Source of the DNA: Pacificoceanicola sp049341065
GTDB lineage: Bacteria > Pseudomonadota > Alphaproteobacteria > Rhodobacterales > Rhodobacteraceae
Direction: 5' to 3'
Assembly: GCF_049341065.1 (NCBI RefSeq)
Contig: NZ_JBMPIX010000019.1
Span: forward strand, 22,120-86,119
Length of the DNA stretch: 64,000 nt
Under the pieces are notes generated by a model. It was not told where the DNA came from, did no database searches, and worked only from the letters and a program-made list of their open reading frames with translations. Below, piece by piece: positions 15,633 to 24,888 of this stretch; within the stretch, counting starts at the first letter, position 1, and every line of letters starts with the position of its first letter. The position numbers were made by a program, and so were the translations under genes.

Positions 15633-18131
15633 ATGCCCAATGGGTATCTCGTCACCCTTGGTGACAACAGTCTCGATTCCGGGGATGTCATCAGTGGCGG
15701 TCTGGTCACTTTTACAACTGACACGGTGATCGGCACGGGCCAATGGGTCTGGTCCGGCACATGGAACGGCAACTCCTACAACAACGTACAAGAACCCGGC
15801 AGCTATTACCTGGCGACCAATGGTAACGTGTACTTCGTGCCTTCCTATGGTCCGGTTGATACGCTCACCACCTCCTCCGTCGTGACCGCCCCCAGCTATG
15901 TCAGCCCCTCAGACGGAATTGTCTTTGGCACCGGGCTGGATGACCTGATTGATCCCGATTTTGTAGACACGGACGGCGACAGCCCGGACAGCGGCAATCC
16001 AAACGATGACATCCGCGCAGGGGCAGGCAACGACACCGTGATTGCCGGGCAAGGCAACGATACGGTCGATGCCGGCGATGGCGCGGATCTGGTCTATGGC
16101 GACTATGGCAGCTACTCGCCAACAAATATCGCCGAAACGCTGGACTGGACCAACCAAGGCGGCAATGGCACCGATCTGTCGGGCGGCTTTACACAGGATA
16201 CCGGCACCGTCGATGTCACTGTCGGCTTTACCAACGACGGCAACAACGCCCCGACCTTTCAGGTGGACACCGCCACCCCGCAATATGCGGCTGGCGGCTT
16301 TGACCCAAATTCGTCGCTGTTCCTTTTCGGTCAGGGCGATGGCCCGACCTCGACGACGACCATCGAATTCACCCCCAGTTCCGAAGGCGTCGCCGCAGAC
16401 GAAGTCGAGAACGTCCAGTTCCGTATCAACGACATCGACTGGGGCGCCGCGAACCACACGGACATCGTCACCATCAACGCCTATGACGCAGACGGCAACC
16501 CGGTGCCTGTCACGCTGACGGTGGGCGGCGGTGATATGGTGTCGGGAAATACCATCACCGCCGAGGCCGTGGCCGAAGACCCCAACCAGCTGGGTGGGTC
16601 GGTTCTTGTCGATATTGCCGGGCCGGTCGCCACGATCGAGATCATTTATGGCAATGGTCAGACCAACACGCAGGGGATCTGGGTCACCGACATCACCTTT
16701 GACGCCGTGCCGATTGCTGTGGGCGACGACAGCCTGCTTGGCGGCGCGGGCAATGACACGCTGTTCGGTGAGACGGGCAACGATACGCTGGATGGCGGCG
16801 CGGACGACGACAGTCTGAATGGCGGGCTTGGCGACGACTCGCTGCTGGGCGGGACCGGCAACGACACGCTGGAAGGCGGCGCCGGGGCGGACACGCTGAG
16901 CGGCGGCTCGGGCTTGGATTTTGCGTCTTACGAATCGTCCGATGCGGCGGTGACGGTCAACCTGACCACCAACACATTCTCGGGCGGCCATGCCACGGGC
17001 GACGTCAGCCTCGGCGGTCTGGACGGTATCATCGGGTCGGACTTCAACGACAGCCTGACCGGTTATGACGCTCAGGGCCCCGACTGGACCAACGTCTTTT
17101 ACGGCGGGCTTGGCGACGACACGCTGGACGGCATGGGCGGCGACGACTCGCTTTATGGTGAACAAGGGGCCGACTCGCTGCTGGGCGGGGCGGGCAACGA
17201 CTATCTTGATGGCGGAGCGGACAGCGACACGCTGGATGGCGGCATCGGCGCCGATGTCCTTTTGGGCGGGCTTGGCAACGACACGATCTTTGCCGGTGTC
17301 GGCGATACCATCAACGCAGGCGAAGGAGACGACTATATCACGCTGGTCGATACCGGCGAAGCCCCCGGCACCATCACCATCGAAGGCGAAACCGGCGGGC
17401 AAAGCGCAGGCGACACGCTGGACCTGAACGGGTTGGCCGACCGTTCGACCATCAACATCACCGACAACACCGGCGGAGAGTTGACCGGGACGGTGACGTT
17501 GCTGGACGGCACGATTGTCTCGTTCTCGAACATCGACAGCGTGATCTGCTTTACCCCCGGCACGCGCATCCTGACCGATACCGGCCCGCGTCCGATTGAA
17601 AGCCTTGCCCCTGGTGATCTGATCGTCACCCGCGACAATGGCTTGCAGCCGCTGCTGTGGAAAGGCGCGCGGCGGATGCTGGCGCGGGGCGAAAACGCCC
17701 CCATCCGGATTGCGCCGCATCTGTTCGGCGGCCAGCGTGCGCTGACGGTTTCGCCGCAGCACCGCATGTTGATCGAAGGCTATCACGCCGAGCTTCTCTT
17801 TGGCACGCCCGAGGTCTTTGCCGCCGCCACCCATCTGATCGACGGCAAGACCGTGCAGCGCGCGCCCGATGGCGAAGTGACCTATATTCACCTGCTGTTC
17901 GAGCGCCATCAGGTGATCTATGCCGAGGGCATGGCCACCGAAAGCTTTTTCGCCGGCGAAAATGGCCTGGGTGCGCTGGATGCCGCCTCGAGAGAGGAAC
18001 TGTTCCGCGTCATGCCGGTATTGCGCAGCGATCCCGCCCAATACGGTGAAACAGCCCGCATCTGCCTGCGTGCCTTCGAAGCGCGGATGCTGCTGGAACA
18101 CCAACAGGGCCGCATCGCCCGCGTTGCCTGA
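15633..18131 (+). CDS. RTX-repeat secreted protein with C-terminal Hint domain
   Basis: 832 aa. An N-terminal beta-rich domain (1-110) comes first, then scattered RTX calcium-binding nonapeptides of GGxGxDxL type in three blocks (roughly 125-150, 365-430 and 490-560), and finally a Hint domain from Cys639 (CFTPGTRIL) with the TVSPQHR histidine motif and a conserved tail (LLFERHQVIYAEG). RTX repeats fold on calcium outside the cell and usually imply type I secretion. Hint domains self-cleave or splice; here no extein follows, suggesting autoprocessing. No ABC/HlyD secretion genes lie nearby. AGGAG precedes the ATG by seven bases. A shorter homologous tail occurs in the gene at 35390. Confidence 0.9.
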   Translation: MPNGYLVTLGDNSLDSGDVISGGLVTFTTDTVIGTGQWVWSGTWNGNSYNNVQEPGSYYLATNGNVYFVPSYGPVDTLTTSSVVTAPSYVSPSDGIVFGTGLDDLIDPDFVDTDGDSPDSGNPNDDIRAGAGNDTVIAGQGNDTVDAGDGADLVYGDYGSYSPTNIAETLDWTNQGGNGTDLSGGFTQDTGTVDVTVGFTNDGNNAPTFQVDTATPQYAAGGFDPNSSLFLFGQGDGPTSTTTIEFTPSSEGVAADEVENVQFRINDIDWGAANHTDIVTINAYDADGNPVPVTLTVGGGDMVSGNTITAEAVAEDPNQLGGSVLVDIAGPVATIEIIYGNGQTNTQGIWVTDITFDAVPIAVGDDSLLGGAGNDTLFGETGNDTLDGGADDDSLNGGLGDDSLLGGTGNDTLEGGAGADTLSGGSGLDFASYESSDAAVTVNLTTNTFSGGHATGDVSLGGLDGIIGSDFNDSLTGYDAQGPDWTNVFYGGLGDDTLDGMGGDDSLYGEQGADSLLGGAGNDYLDGGADSDTLDGGIGADVLLGGLGNDTIFAGVGDTINAGEGDDYITLVDTGEAPGTITIEGETGGQSAGDTLDLNGLADRSTINITDNTGGELTGTVTLLDGTIVSFSNIDSVICFTPGTRILTDTGPRPIESLAPGDLIVTRDNGLQPLLWKGARRMLARGENAPIRIAPHLFGGQRALTVSPQHRMLIEGYHAELLFGTPEVFAAATHLIDGKTVQRAPDGEVTYIHLLFERHQVIYAEGMATESFFAGENGLGALDAASREELFRVMPVLRSDPAQYGETARICLRAFEARMLLEHQQGRIARVA

Positions 18132-18202
18132 CCTATCGCGCGCTTGCACCGTCCGACGTTGAGGGCTAGAGCGCGTCATCAGGGAAACGCGAGTCAGGCT
18201 TG

Positions 18203-18796
18203 ATGTGGGGCTTCACAAACAAACGCGACCGCGACTTTCGACGCCGCGGTGTGGAGATTGCCAAGGGCAGCCATATCGGCGCAGGCTGCCGGATTGGCGA
18301 TCACACCCGGATCAACGCGCCCTCGCACCTGTCCAATTGCAGTATCGGCGCCTATTGCGCGATCGGCGGGCGGCTGGTTGTGCGCGACCGAACCCACGAA
18401 ACCCGGTTTCTGAACATGCAAGGCAAGGCGCAGCGCGAGGTGATCGGCTCGGACTTGCAGGTGTCACGTCTGACCAAAGGGGAAACCCGCATCGGCAACG
18501 CCTGCTGGATCGGTGACAGCGTGATCGTTCTGCCGGGGGTGACCATCGGCAATGGCGCGGTGATCGGCGCAGGCAGCGTCGTCACCCGCGATGTGCCGGA
18601 CTATGCCATCGCCGCTGGCAACCCGGCGCGCGTTCTGCGCATGCGCTTTTCCGAGGACAAGATCGCCCTTTTGCAGGGGCTGAACTGGTGGGACTGGCCG
18701 AACGACAAACTGCGCCGAAACCGCGGTTTTTTCGAACTGGACATCGACGCCTGCACCCCCGAGGCCCTGCGCGCCGCCATCGCCGCCGTGACCTAA
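18203..18796 (+). CDS. CatB-related O-acetyltransferase (hexapeptide repeat)
   Basis: 197 aa left-handed parallel beta-helix protein. Hexapeptide repeats are visible in two blocks (IAKGSHIGAGCRIGDHTRI and IGNACWIGDSVIVLPGVTIG), separated by an insertion loop RDRTHETRF that carries the catalytic-type His, followed by the AGNPARVLRMRF cap and a C-terminal helix. Such enzymes transfer acetyl from acetyl-CoA to sugars or small hydroxyl compounds. Its stop codon overlaps the stop of the convergent flavodoxin gene. Confidence 0.9.
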   Translation: MWGFTNKRDRDFRRRGVEIAKGSHIGAGCRIGDHTRINAPSHLSNCSIGAYCAIGGRLVVRDRTHETRFLNMQGKAQREVIGSDLQVSRLTKGETRIGNACWIGDSVIVLPGVTIGNGAVIGAGSVVTRDVPDYAIAAGNPARVLRMRFSEDKIALLQGLNWWDWPNDKLRRNRGFFELDIDACTPEALRAAIAAVT

Positions 18797-19320
18797 CCGG
18801 CTGCCCAGTCGTCAAGAATCCTGGTCAAAGCGGCCCAATCGGTGAATTCCGTGTCCTGATGCGGGTCCACTGTCTGGCCATGTTGCGAGGCGATCCAGCG
18901 CATGGCGAGCGATTTGAAAAAGTCGTATTCGGTAAACCGAAAGGCCCCGGCGATATGCTCGGTGCGGCCCGGGTGCCAGCCAAATTCACGCGCCGCCGTA
19001 TCGGCGATCTTGCGCAGATCGGCCCACTCCTGCGGATCCTTGCCCGCCGCAGCCCCCGAGACCTGTAGATACAGCGTCTTTAGTTTGCGGAGCACCGCGC
19101 CGTTTTCATTCGCAAAATCAAGAAGTTCAGGTTGGATCTTCCCGACATGCACTGACCCGGCCAAAACTGCCGCATCAAATCGGCCCAGCTCAAGCCCTTC
19201 GGCGTCACGGACGTCCAGCAACTCGACGCTATGACCTTGGTCCACCAGATGATCGGCGGCAAAGCGACAGATCTTCCGGGTTTGCCCCTCGGTCGAGGCA
19301 TAGGTGATCAGAATGCGCAT
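18793..19320 (-). CDS. Flavodoxin-domain protein, HemG-like protoporphyrinogen oxidase
   Basis: 175 aa. The FMN-binding loop TYASTEGQT lies right at the N-terminus, followed by LAGSVHVGKIQPEL and a C-terminal TEYDFFKSLAMRWI segment, the pattern of HemG (menaquinone- or ubiquinone-linked protoporphyrinogen IX oxidase) rather than electron-carrier flavodoxins. It would act at the inner membrane in heme synthesis. A role as a general flavodoxin cannot be excluded. An AGGAGG site precedes the ATG. Confidence 0.85.
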   Translation of the reverse strand: MRILITYASTEGQTRKICRFAADHLVDQGHSVELLDVRDAEGLELGRFDAAVLAGSVHVGKIQPELLDFANENGAVLRKLKTLYLQVSGAAAGKDPQEWADLRKIADTAAREFGWHPGRTEHIAGAFRFTEYDFFKSLAMRWIASQHGQTVDPHQDTEFTDWAALTRILDDWAAG

Positions 19321-19628
19321 CGGTTCCTCCTTGAGTTCGATGCGCTAAGTCTAACGCGTTTTTGCGCCCCTCGCCTTGTCCTGACGCAAGGCGGCGCACG
19401 GTGGTCCAAGACCGCGTTAACCAATAATCGCCAAAGTCTTGGAATCGGATCTGACACGGGCTGCAAAATACGGGGCTGCAAACTTGTCAGACTGCTTGTG
19501 AGCCAACCTCGCTCCCTTAGGGTTTTGGGTCGCACAACCGATGCAAAAGGTCCTCAGGGCACGATGACCCAAGCGTCAGGCCCCGGCCGGGTTTTCCCCG
19601 CGCCGGGTGCTTGGGCATCCTGTAACCC
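19321..19628. other. Intergenic region with nested hairpin, no gene recognised
   Basis: No credible coding frame. The right part (19568-19615) contains a long hairpin, CCCAAGC paired with GCTTGGG enclosing CCCGGC paired with GCCGGG around a TTTTCCCC-type loop. It lies just downstream of the amidotransferase stop and could end that transcript, or be a structured RNA; I could not match it to a known riboswitch or small RNA. Confidence 0.4.
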
Positions 19629-20405
19629 CTAGGCGCTGCGCCTAAGATCGCCTGCCTTGCCCGCCGACCAAGCCCGCACCGCATCGCCAAAGGCCATAAA
19701 CAGCGGGCGCGAGACGGGATCATTGGCCGCGTCCCATTCCGGGTGCCATTGCACCGACAGGGTAAAGCCCTTGGCCCCTTCGACGTGAATCGCTTCGGGT
19801 GTGCCGTCGGGCGCATAGCCTTCGATCACCACACGTTTGCCGGGGGTCTTGATCCCCTGCCCGTGCAGTGTGTTTGTCATCACCTCGGTTGCGCCGAACA
19901 GGCGGTGGAACACGCCGCCCTCGGTCAGGCTGACCTGATGGCGCAGGGCAAACTTCTCTTCCATCGTGCCATCGGGGGGCATGCGGTGGTTCATCCGCCC
20001 CGGCAGATCGCGAATCTCGGGGTAAAGCGTGCCGCCCATGGCGACGTTGACCTCCTGGAAGCCGCGGCAAATCCCCAGAAAGGGCTGCCCCCGCTCAACG
20101 CAGGCCCGCACCAGTGGCAAGGTGATCGAATCGCGCGCCCTGTCATGGGCGCCATAGGCTTCGGTCCATGTCTCGCCGTATTCTTCGGGGTGCACATTGG
20201 GGCGCCCGCCGGTCAGCAAAAAGCCGTCGCAGGTGTCCAGAAGCTCCTCGACCGAGACAAAGCGCGGGTCTGCCGGCACCAGCAAAGGCAGGCAATCCGC
20301 AACGTCGGCCACCGCCTCTGAATTCATCTCACCGCCGCCGTGAACGGTGTATTGATCATTGATCAAATGCTGGTTGCCGATAATCCCAACGATAGGCCGC
20401 GCCAT
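19629..20405 (-). CDS. Class I glutamine amidotransferase, gamma-glutamyl-GABA hydrolase (PuuD)-like
   Basis: 258 aa. Begins PIVGIIGN, with DGFLLTGGRPNVHP, the nucleophile elbow GICRGFQE (catalytic Cys) and QWHPEW (catalytic His/Glu). This is the peptidase C26 family, including PuuD, which hydrolyses gamma-glutamyl-GABA in putrescine breakdown. The ATG at 20405 follows GGAG by eight bases. No other puu genes are adjacent, so the exact gamma-glutamyl substrate is inferred. Confidence 0.92.
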   Translation of the reverse strand: MARPIVGIIGNQHLINDQYTVHGGGEMNSEAVADVADCLPLLVPADPRFVSVEELLDTCDGFLLTGGRPNVHPEEYGETWTEAYGAHDRARDSITLPLVRACVERGQPFLGICRGFQEVNVAMGGTLYPEIRDLPGRMNHRMPPDGTMEEKFALRHQVSLTEGGVFHRLFGATEVMTNTLHGQGIKTPGKRVVIEGYAPDGTPEAIHVEGAKGFTLSVQWHPEWDAANDPVSRPLFMAFGDAVRAWSAGKAGDLRRSA

Positions 20406-20570
20406 CTGTCTTGCTCCATGCCTTTGCGCCATAATTAAACCATAGCGACTACTAGCGAAAGATGAAGCACCCTGCGCAAATGCACAAGCAGCACGCAGTG
20501 CCTGCAAAACGGGCAACTCACGCCGGAGCGGTTGCCGTAGGGGCCGGAGTGACCCGACCCTGCCAAAAGC

Positions 20571-20597
20571 AAGAAGGAGGGCAAAGCCCCCCTTCTT
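20571..20597. terminator. Rho-independent terminator downstream of malate synthase
   Basis: A 12-bp stem (AAGAAGGAGGGC with GCCCCCCTTCTT, one mismatch) around a 3-nt loop lies 40 bp past the stop of the minus-strand malate synthase gene and before the amidotransferase start. Confidence 0.8.
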
Positions 20598-20637
20598 CAA
20601 GCGCCGCGCGGTTGCCCGGTGGCACCTTTGTTTTGGC

Positions 20638-22782
20638 TCAAGAGGCTTTCAGCTCCAAACGGCGGCGGTGCAGGACCGGCTCGGTATAGCCCGAAGGCTG
20701 CACACGGCCCTCGAAGACCAGATCGCAGGCCGCCTTGAAAGCGATACCATCAAAGCCGGGAGCCATCGGTTTGTAAAACGGATCACCGGCGTTCTGGCGA
20801 TCCACAACCTCGGCCATGCGCTTCATGATCTGCATAACCTCGTCGCGCGACACCACGCCATGGTGCAGCCAGTTGGCGATGTGCTGGCTGGAAATCCGGC
20901 AGGTCGCGCGATCTTCCATCAGGCCCACATCATGGATATCCGGCACCTTGGAGCAGCCGACGCCCTGATCGATCCAGCGCACGACATAGCCAAGGATACC
21001 CTGCGCGTTGTTCTCGACCTCTTGGGCGATCTGCTCTTTCGTCCACTTCTGGAAAGCCGCCAGCGGGATATCGAGGATCGTATCCACATGGCTGCGCCGC
21101 CCGCCCTTCAGCAGGGCGGCCTGTACCGCGAAAACATCCACCTTGTGGTAATGCAGCGCGTGCAGTGTGGCGGCGGTGGGCGACGGCACCCAGGCGCAGT
21201 TCGCACCGGCCTTTGGGTGTTCGATCTTGCTTTCCAGCATGGCCGCCATCTTGTCGGGCATGGCCCACATGCCCTTGCCGATCTGCGCGCGTCCGGACAG
21301 CCCGCACTCCAGACCAATGTCGACGTTCAGCGCCTCGTAGCCGCCGATCCAGGCCTTGCGCTTGATGAAATCCTTGCGGCTGAACGGCCCAGCCTCCATC
21401 GAGGTGTGGATCTCATCGCCAGTGCGATCAAGAAAGCCGGTGTTGATAAAGGCCACACGATGCTTGGCCGCGCGGATACATTCCTTGAGGTTCACGCTGG
21501 TGCGGCGTTCCTCGTCCATGATGCCCAGCTTGACGGTGTATTCCGGCAGACCCACCACTTTTTCGACAAAGCCATAGGTTTCATTGGCAAAGGCCACCTC
21601 TTCGGGGCCGTGCATCTTGGGTTTGACCACATAGACCGACCCCGCGTGCGAATTGCGCAGACCGCTGTCCTTGTTCAGATCGTGCCGCGCGATCAGCACG
21701 GTCACCATGGCGTCCATCAGCCCTTCGAAAATCTCGGAGCCATCTTTCAACAGCACCGCAGGGTTGGTCATCAGATGTCCGACGTTGCGCACCAGCATCA
21801 GCGCACGCCCCTTGACCGTCAGCTCGCCGCCATTGGGGGCCGTAAAGGTCAGATCGGGATGCAGGGCCCGCGTAACGACCTCCCCGCCCTTTTCAAAGCG
21901 GTCCTCAAGATCGCCCTTCATCAGCCCCAGCCAATTGGTATAGGCCTGCACCTTTTCCTCGGCATCGACGCAAGCGACGGAATCCTCGCAGTCCATGATC
22001 GCCGAGATCGCGGATTCAAGCCGAACGTCAGCCAGCCCCGCCTGATCGCGCGCGCCAATCGGGTGCGTGCGGTCAAAGACCAGTTCCACATGCAGCCCGT
22101 TGTTCTGGAGCAAAACAGCATCCGGCGCCTTGGGGTGGCCCTTGTAGCCAACAAATTTCTCGGGCGCGATCAGGGGCTGATCGTCCACCAGCAGCGCGCC
22201 CTTGTGCACGTAATAGCGGCGCGCATCTGCGTGGCTCAGTCCGATGATAGGGAAGGCCTCATCCAGAAAAACACGGGACCGCGCCACAACGCGGGCGCCG
22301 CGGCCGCGCTCGAACCCGCCTTTGGGCGGCAGCGATCCCATGGCATCGGTGCCATACAGCCCGTCATACAGGCTGCCCCAACGGGCATTGGCCGCGTTCA
22401 GCGCATAGCGTGCATTGGTGATCGGAACCACAAGCTGCGGGCCGGGAACGCTGGCAATCTCGGGATCGACGTTCGAGGTGTCGATCTGGAAATCCTCGCC
22501 CTCGGGCAGAAGATAACCGATGTCCTCAAGGAAGGCGCGATATTCGATGTGCGAATGCGGCAGGCCCAGGTGCGCCTTGTGCCATTCGTCAATCTGCTTC
22601 TGCAAATCCTCGCGTTTGGCCAAAAGCGCCGCGTTGCGCGGGCCAAACTCATGCGCCAGTTCCGAAAACCCCGCCCAAAAGGCCGAAGGCTCAACACCGC
22701 TGCCCGGCAGAGCCTGGGTTTCAATGAAATCAGCCAATTCCTGCGCGACCTGAAGCCCGCTCCGTTCAACCCGTTGCGACAT
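20638..22782 (-). CDS. glcB: Malate synthase G
   Basis: 714 aa, close to the usual 720 of isoform G. It condenses glyoxylate with acetyl-CoA to malate. Conserved blocks include IGLSHADARRYYV, MDCEDSVACVDAEEK, the KMHGPEEVAF segment, ERRTSVNLKECI and the GFLDRTGDEIHTSM stretch, with the terminal AFKAACDLVFEG. The ATG at 22782 follows GGGAGAG; 23 further codons upstream are unlike the family. No isocitrate lyase lies nearby. In roseobacters this enzyme serves the ethylmalonyl-CoA pathway and glyoxylate from C2 compounds. Confidence 0.96.
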   Translation of the reverse strand: MSQRVERSGLQVAQELADFIETQALPGSGVEPSAFWAGFSELAHEFGPRNAALLAKREDLQKQIDEWHKAHLGLPHSHIEYRAFLEDIGYLLPEGEDFQIDTSNVDPEIASVPGPQLVVPITNARYALNAANARWGSLYDGLYGTDAMGSLPPKGGFERGRGARVVARSRVFLDEAFPIIGLSHADARRYYVHKGALLVDDQPLIAPEKFVGYKGHPKAPDAVLLQNNGLHVELVFDRTHPIGARDQAGLADVRLESAISAIMDCEDSVACVDAEEKVQAYTNWLGLMKGDLEDRFEKGGEVVTRALHPDLTFTAPNGGELTVKGRALMLVRNVGHLMTNPAVLLKDGSEIFEGLMDAMVTVLIARHDLNKDSGLRNSHAGSVYVVKPKMHGPEEVAFANETYGFVEKVVGLPEYTVKLGIMDEERRTSVNLKECIRAAKHRVAFINTGFLDRTGDEIHTSMEAGPFSRKDFIKRKAWIGGYEALNVDIGLECGLSGRAQIGKGMWAMPDKMAAMLESKIEHPKAGANCAWVPSPTAATLHALHYHKVDVFAVQAALLKGGRRSHVDTILDIPLAAFQKWTKEQIAQEVENNAQGILGYVVRWIDQGVGCSKVPDIHDVGLMEDRATCRISSQHIANWLHHGVVSRDEVMQIMKRMAEVVDRQNAGDPFYKPMAPGFDGIAFKAACDLVFEGRVQPSGYTEPVLHRRRLELKAS

Positions 22783-22963
22783 GCCTGTCTCTCCCTGTCC
22801 GGTCTTGTTGCAGCCAAGATCCCAAATAAGCCCCAAGTTTCCGATAGGCAACAGGTCTGGTCACATGATTTTACCAATTCAAGCATTCGCGGTGGCGAAC
22901 CGCCAAAGCCGCGCGACACCAATCAGCGAAAGCGTTTCCACCGGCCCCCGATCAACAGGCCCT

Positions 22964-24778
22964 TCAAGCCGCTTCTTCTTCCTCGGCCTGCTGACGGGCC
23001 CAAAGCGCCGCATAGCGGCCACGGCGCGCCAGAAGATCGTCGTGCGTGCCTTCTTCGACAACTTCGCCCTCTTGCAACACCACGATCCGATCTGCATCCG
23101 CAATGGTCGACAGGCGGTGGGCGATGGTGATCACCGTGCGGCCTTCGCCCGCGCGTTTCAACGCGTCCTGGATCGAGGCTTCGGTCTCGGTGTCGAGCGC
23201 GCTTGTCGCCTCGTCCAGCAGCAGGATCGGCGGGTTCTTCAACAAGGTGCGCGCAATGCCCACCCGCTGCTTTTCACCGCCCGACAGCTTGAGCCCACGT
23301 TCACCCACGGCTGTGTCATAGCCTTCGGGGAGTGATGTGATGAAGTCATGGATCTGCGCCGCCTTGGCCGCCTCGATGATTTCATCCTGGGTAGCGCCGT
23401 CGCGACCGTAGGCAATGTTGTAACGGATGCTGTCGTTGAACAGCACCGTGTCCTGCGGCACCACGCCGATGGCCGAATGCAGGCTGACCTGAGTCACATC
23501 GCGCAGATCCTGCCCGTCGATCCTGATCGCACCGCCGCCGACATCGTAAAACCGAAACAGCAGCCGCCCGATGGTGGATTTGCCCGATCCGGAGGGGCCA
23601 ACCAGCGCCACGTTCTGTCCGGCGCCCACCTTGACCGACACGCCCTTGAGGATCGGGCGCGTGGGATCGTAGCCGAACTTGACGCTGTCCAGTTCCACAA
23701 CGCCGCCTTGCACGTCCAGTTCGGGCGCGCCGGGTTTGTCCGAAACCTCCTGCGGCTGTTCCAGCAGGTCAAACATCTCGCCCATGTCCACAAGGCTTTG
23801 GCGAATTTCGCGGTAGACCGTGCCAAGGAAGTTCAGCGGCATGGTGATCTGGATCATATAGGCGTTGACCATGACGAAATCGCCCACGGTCAGGCTGCCG
23901 CCCTGCACCCCCAGCGCCGCCATCGTCATGACGGCCACAAGCCCCGAGGTGATCAGAAAGCTTTGGCCAAAGTTCAGGAAAGCCAGCGATGTGGCGGTTT
24001 TGACTGCCGCGCCTTCATAGGCCTTCATCGCAACGTCATAGCGCGCGGCTTCGCGGGCCTCGGCGCCGAAATACTTGACGGTTTCAAAGTTGAGCAGGCT
24101 GTCGATGGCCTTCTGATTGGCATCGGTGTCCTGCTTGTTCATCTCGCGGCGCAGCTTTACCCGCCATTCGGTAACCTTGAAGGTAAACCAGACATAAAGC
24201 GCGATCACCCCGGTAACGACGATCAGATACCAGACGTCAAACAGGTAGAAAAGAACGCCTGCGACCAGCGTCAGCTCCAACACCAAAGGGCCAACGCTGA
24301 ACAGCATGAAGCGCAGAAGAAAGTCCACGCCCTTCACACCGCGCTCGATGATCCGGCTCAGACCGCCGGTCTTGCGGGTGATGTGATAGCGCAGGGACAG
24401 GCGGTGAATATGGGTGAAGGTCTCAAGCGCAAGGGTGCGCAAGGCGCGCTGCCCGACCTTGGCAAAGATGCCATCGCGGAGCTGCTGGAACCCTACGGTC
24501 ATCAGCCGCGCCATGCCATAGGCCACGGTCAGGCCAACAGCGCCCAGCATCAGGTCAGGCACCTCGCCGGACAGGCTGTCGACGGCGCGTTTGTACAGGA
24601 TCGGCGTGCCCACGGCGATCAGTTTGGCCAGCACCAGAAGCGCCAGCGCCATGACCACGCGCTGCTTGACCCAAGGCTTGTCGTCCGGCCACAGATAGGG
24701 CCCGACCTTGCGGACGGTCCGCCAGCCCGAGCGGCGTTCTTCGGCTGCGATTTCTGCGGCACTTTGCACAGGTGGCAT
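22964..24778 (-). CDS. ABC exporter, Atm1/ABCB7 type (fused membrane and ATPase domains)
   Basis: 604 aa half-transporter. Six membrane helices (about 40-310) include the Atm1-typical GLSRIIERGVKGVDFLLRF and NFGQSFLITSG segments, then the nucleotide-binding domain with Walker A GPSGSGKST, signature LSGGE, Walker B ILLLDEA and the AHR switch. The bacterial homologue from Novosphingobium exports glutathione-bound metals and supports metal tolerance; the mitochondrial relative supports cytosolic Fe-S assembly. It works as a homodimer in the inner membrane. It follows malate synthase upstream on the same strand with a 181-bp gap, so probably has its own promoter. Confidence 0.94.
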   Translation of the reverse strand: MPPVQSAAEIAAEERRSGWRTVRKVGPYLWPDDKPWVKQRVVMALALLVLAKLIAVGTPILYKRAVDSLSGEVPDLMLGAVGLTVAYGMARLMTVGFQQLRDGIFAKVGQRALRTLALETFTHIHRLSLRYHITRKTGGLSRIIERGVKGVDFLLRFMLFSVGPLVLELTLVAGVLFYLFDVWYLIVVTGVIALYVWFTFKVTEWRVKLRREMNKQDTDANQKAIDSLLNFETVKYFGAEAREAARYDVAMKAYEGAAVKTATSLAFLNFGQSFLITSGLVAVMTMAALGVQGGSLTVGDFVMVNAYMIQITMPLNFLGTVYREIRQSLVDMGEMFDLLEQPQEVSDKPGAPELDVQGGVVELDSVKFGYDPTRPILKGVSVKVGAGQNVALVGPSGSGKSTIGRLLFRFYDVGGGAIRIDGQDLRDVTQVSLHSAIGVVPQDTVLFNDSIRYNIAYGRDGATQDEIIEAAKAAQIHDFITSLPEGYDTAVGERGLKLSGGEKQRVGIARTLLKNPPILLLDEATSALDTETEASIQDALKRAGEGRTVITIAHRLSTIADADRIVVLQEGEVVEEGTHDDLLARRGRYAALWARQQAEEEEAA

Positions 24779-24888
24779 CTGTCTTCCTCACATCACGTCC
24801 CCGCGATGTAAGGCGCTGCGCCGCGGAATACCAGAGCCAAGGCCCAAGGACCGACCGCACCGCCTTGGTTTTGCGGGATAAGGCGCGC

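Noticed and set aside
15909..18179. A 756-codon minus-strand frame under the RTX-Hint gene
   Set aside because: Antisense shadow of the RTX repeats; no signal, domain or ribosome site.
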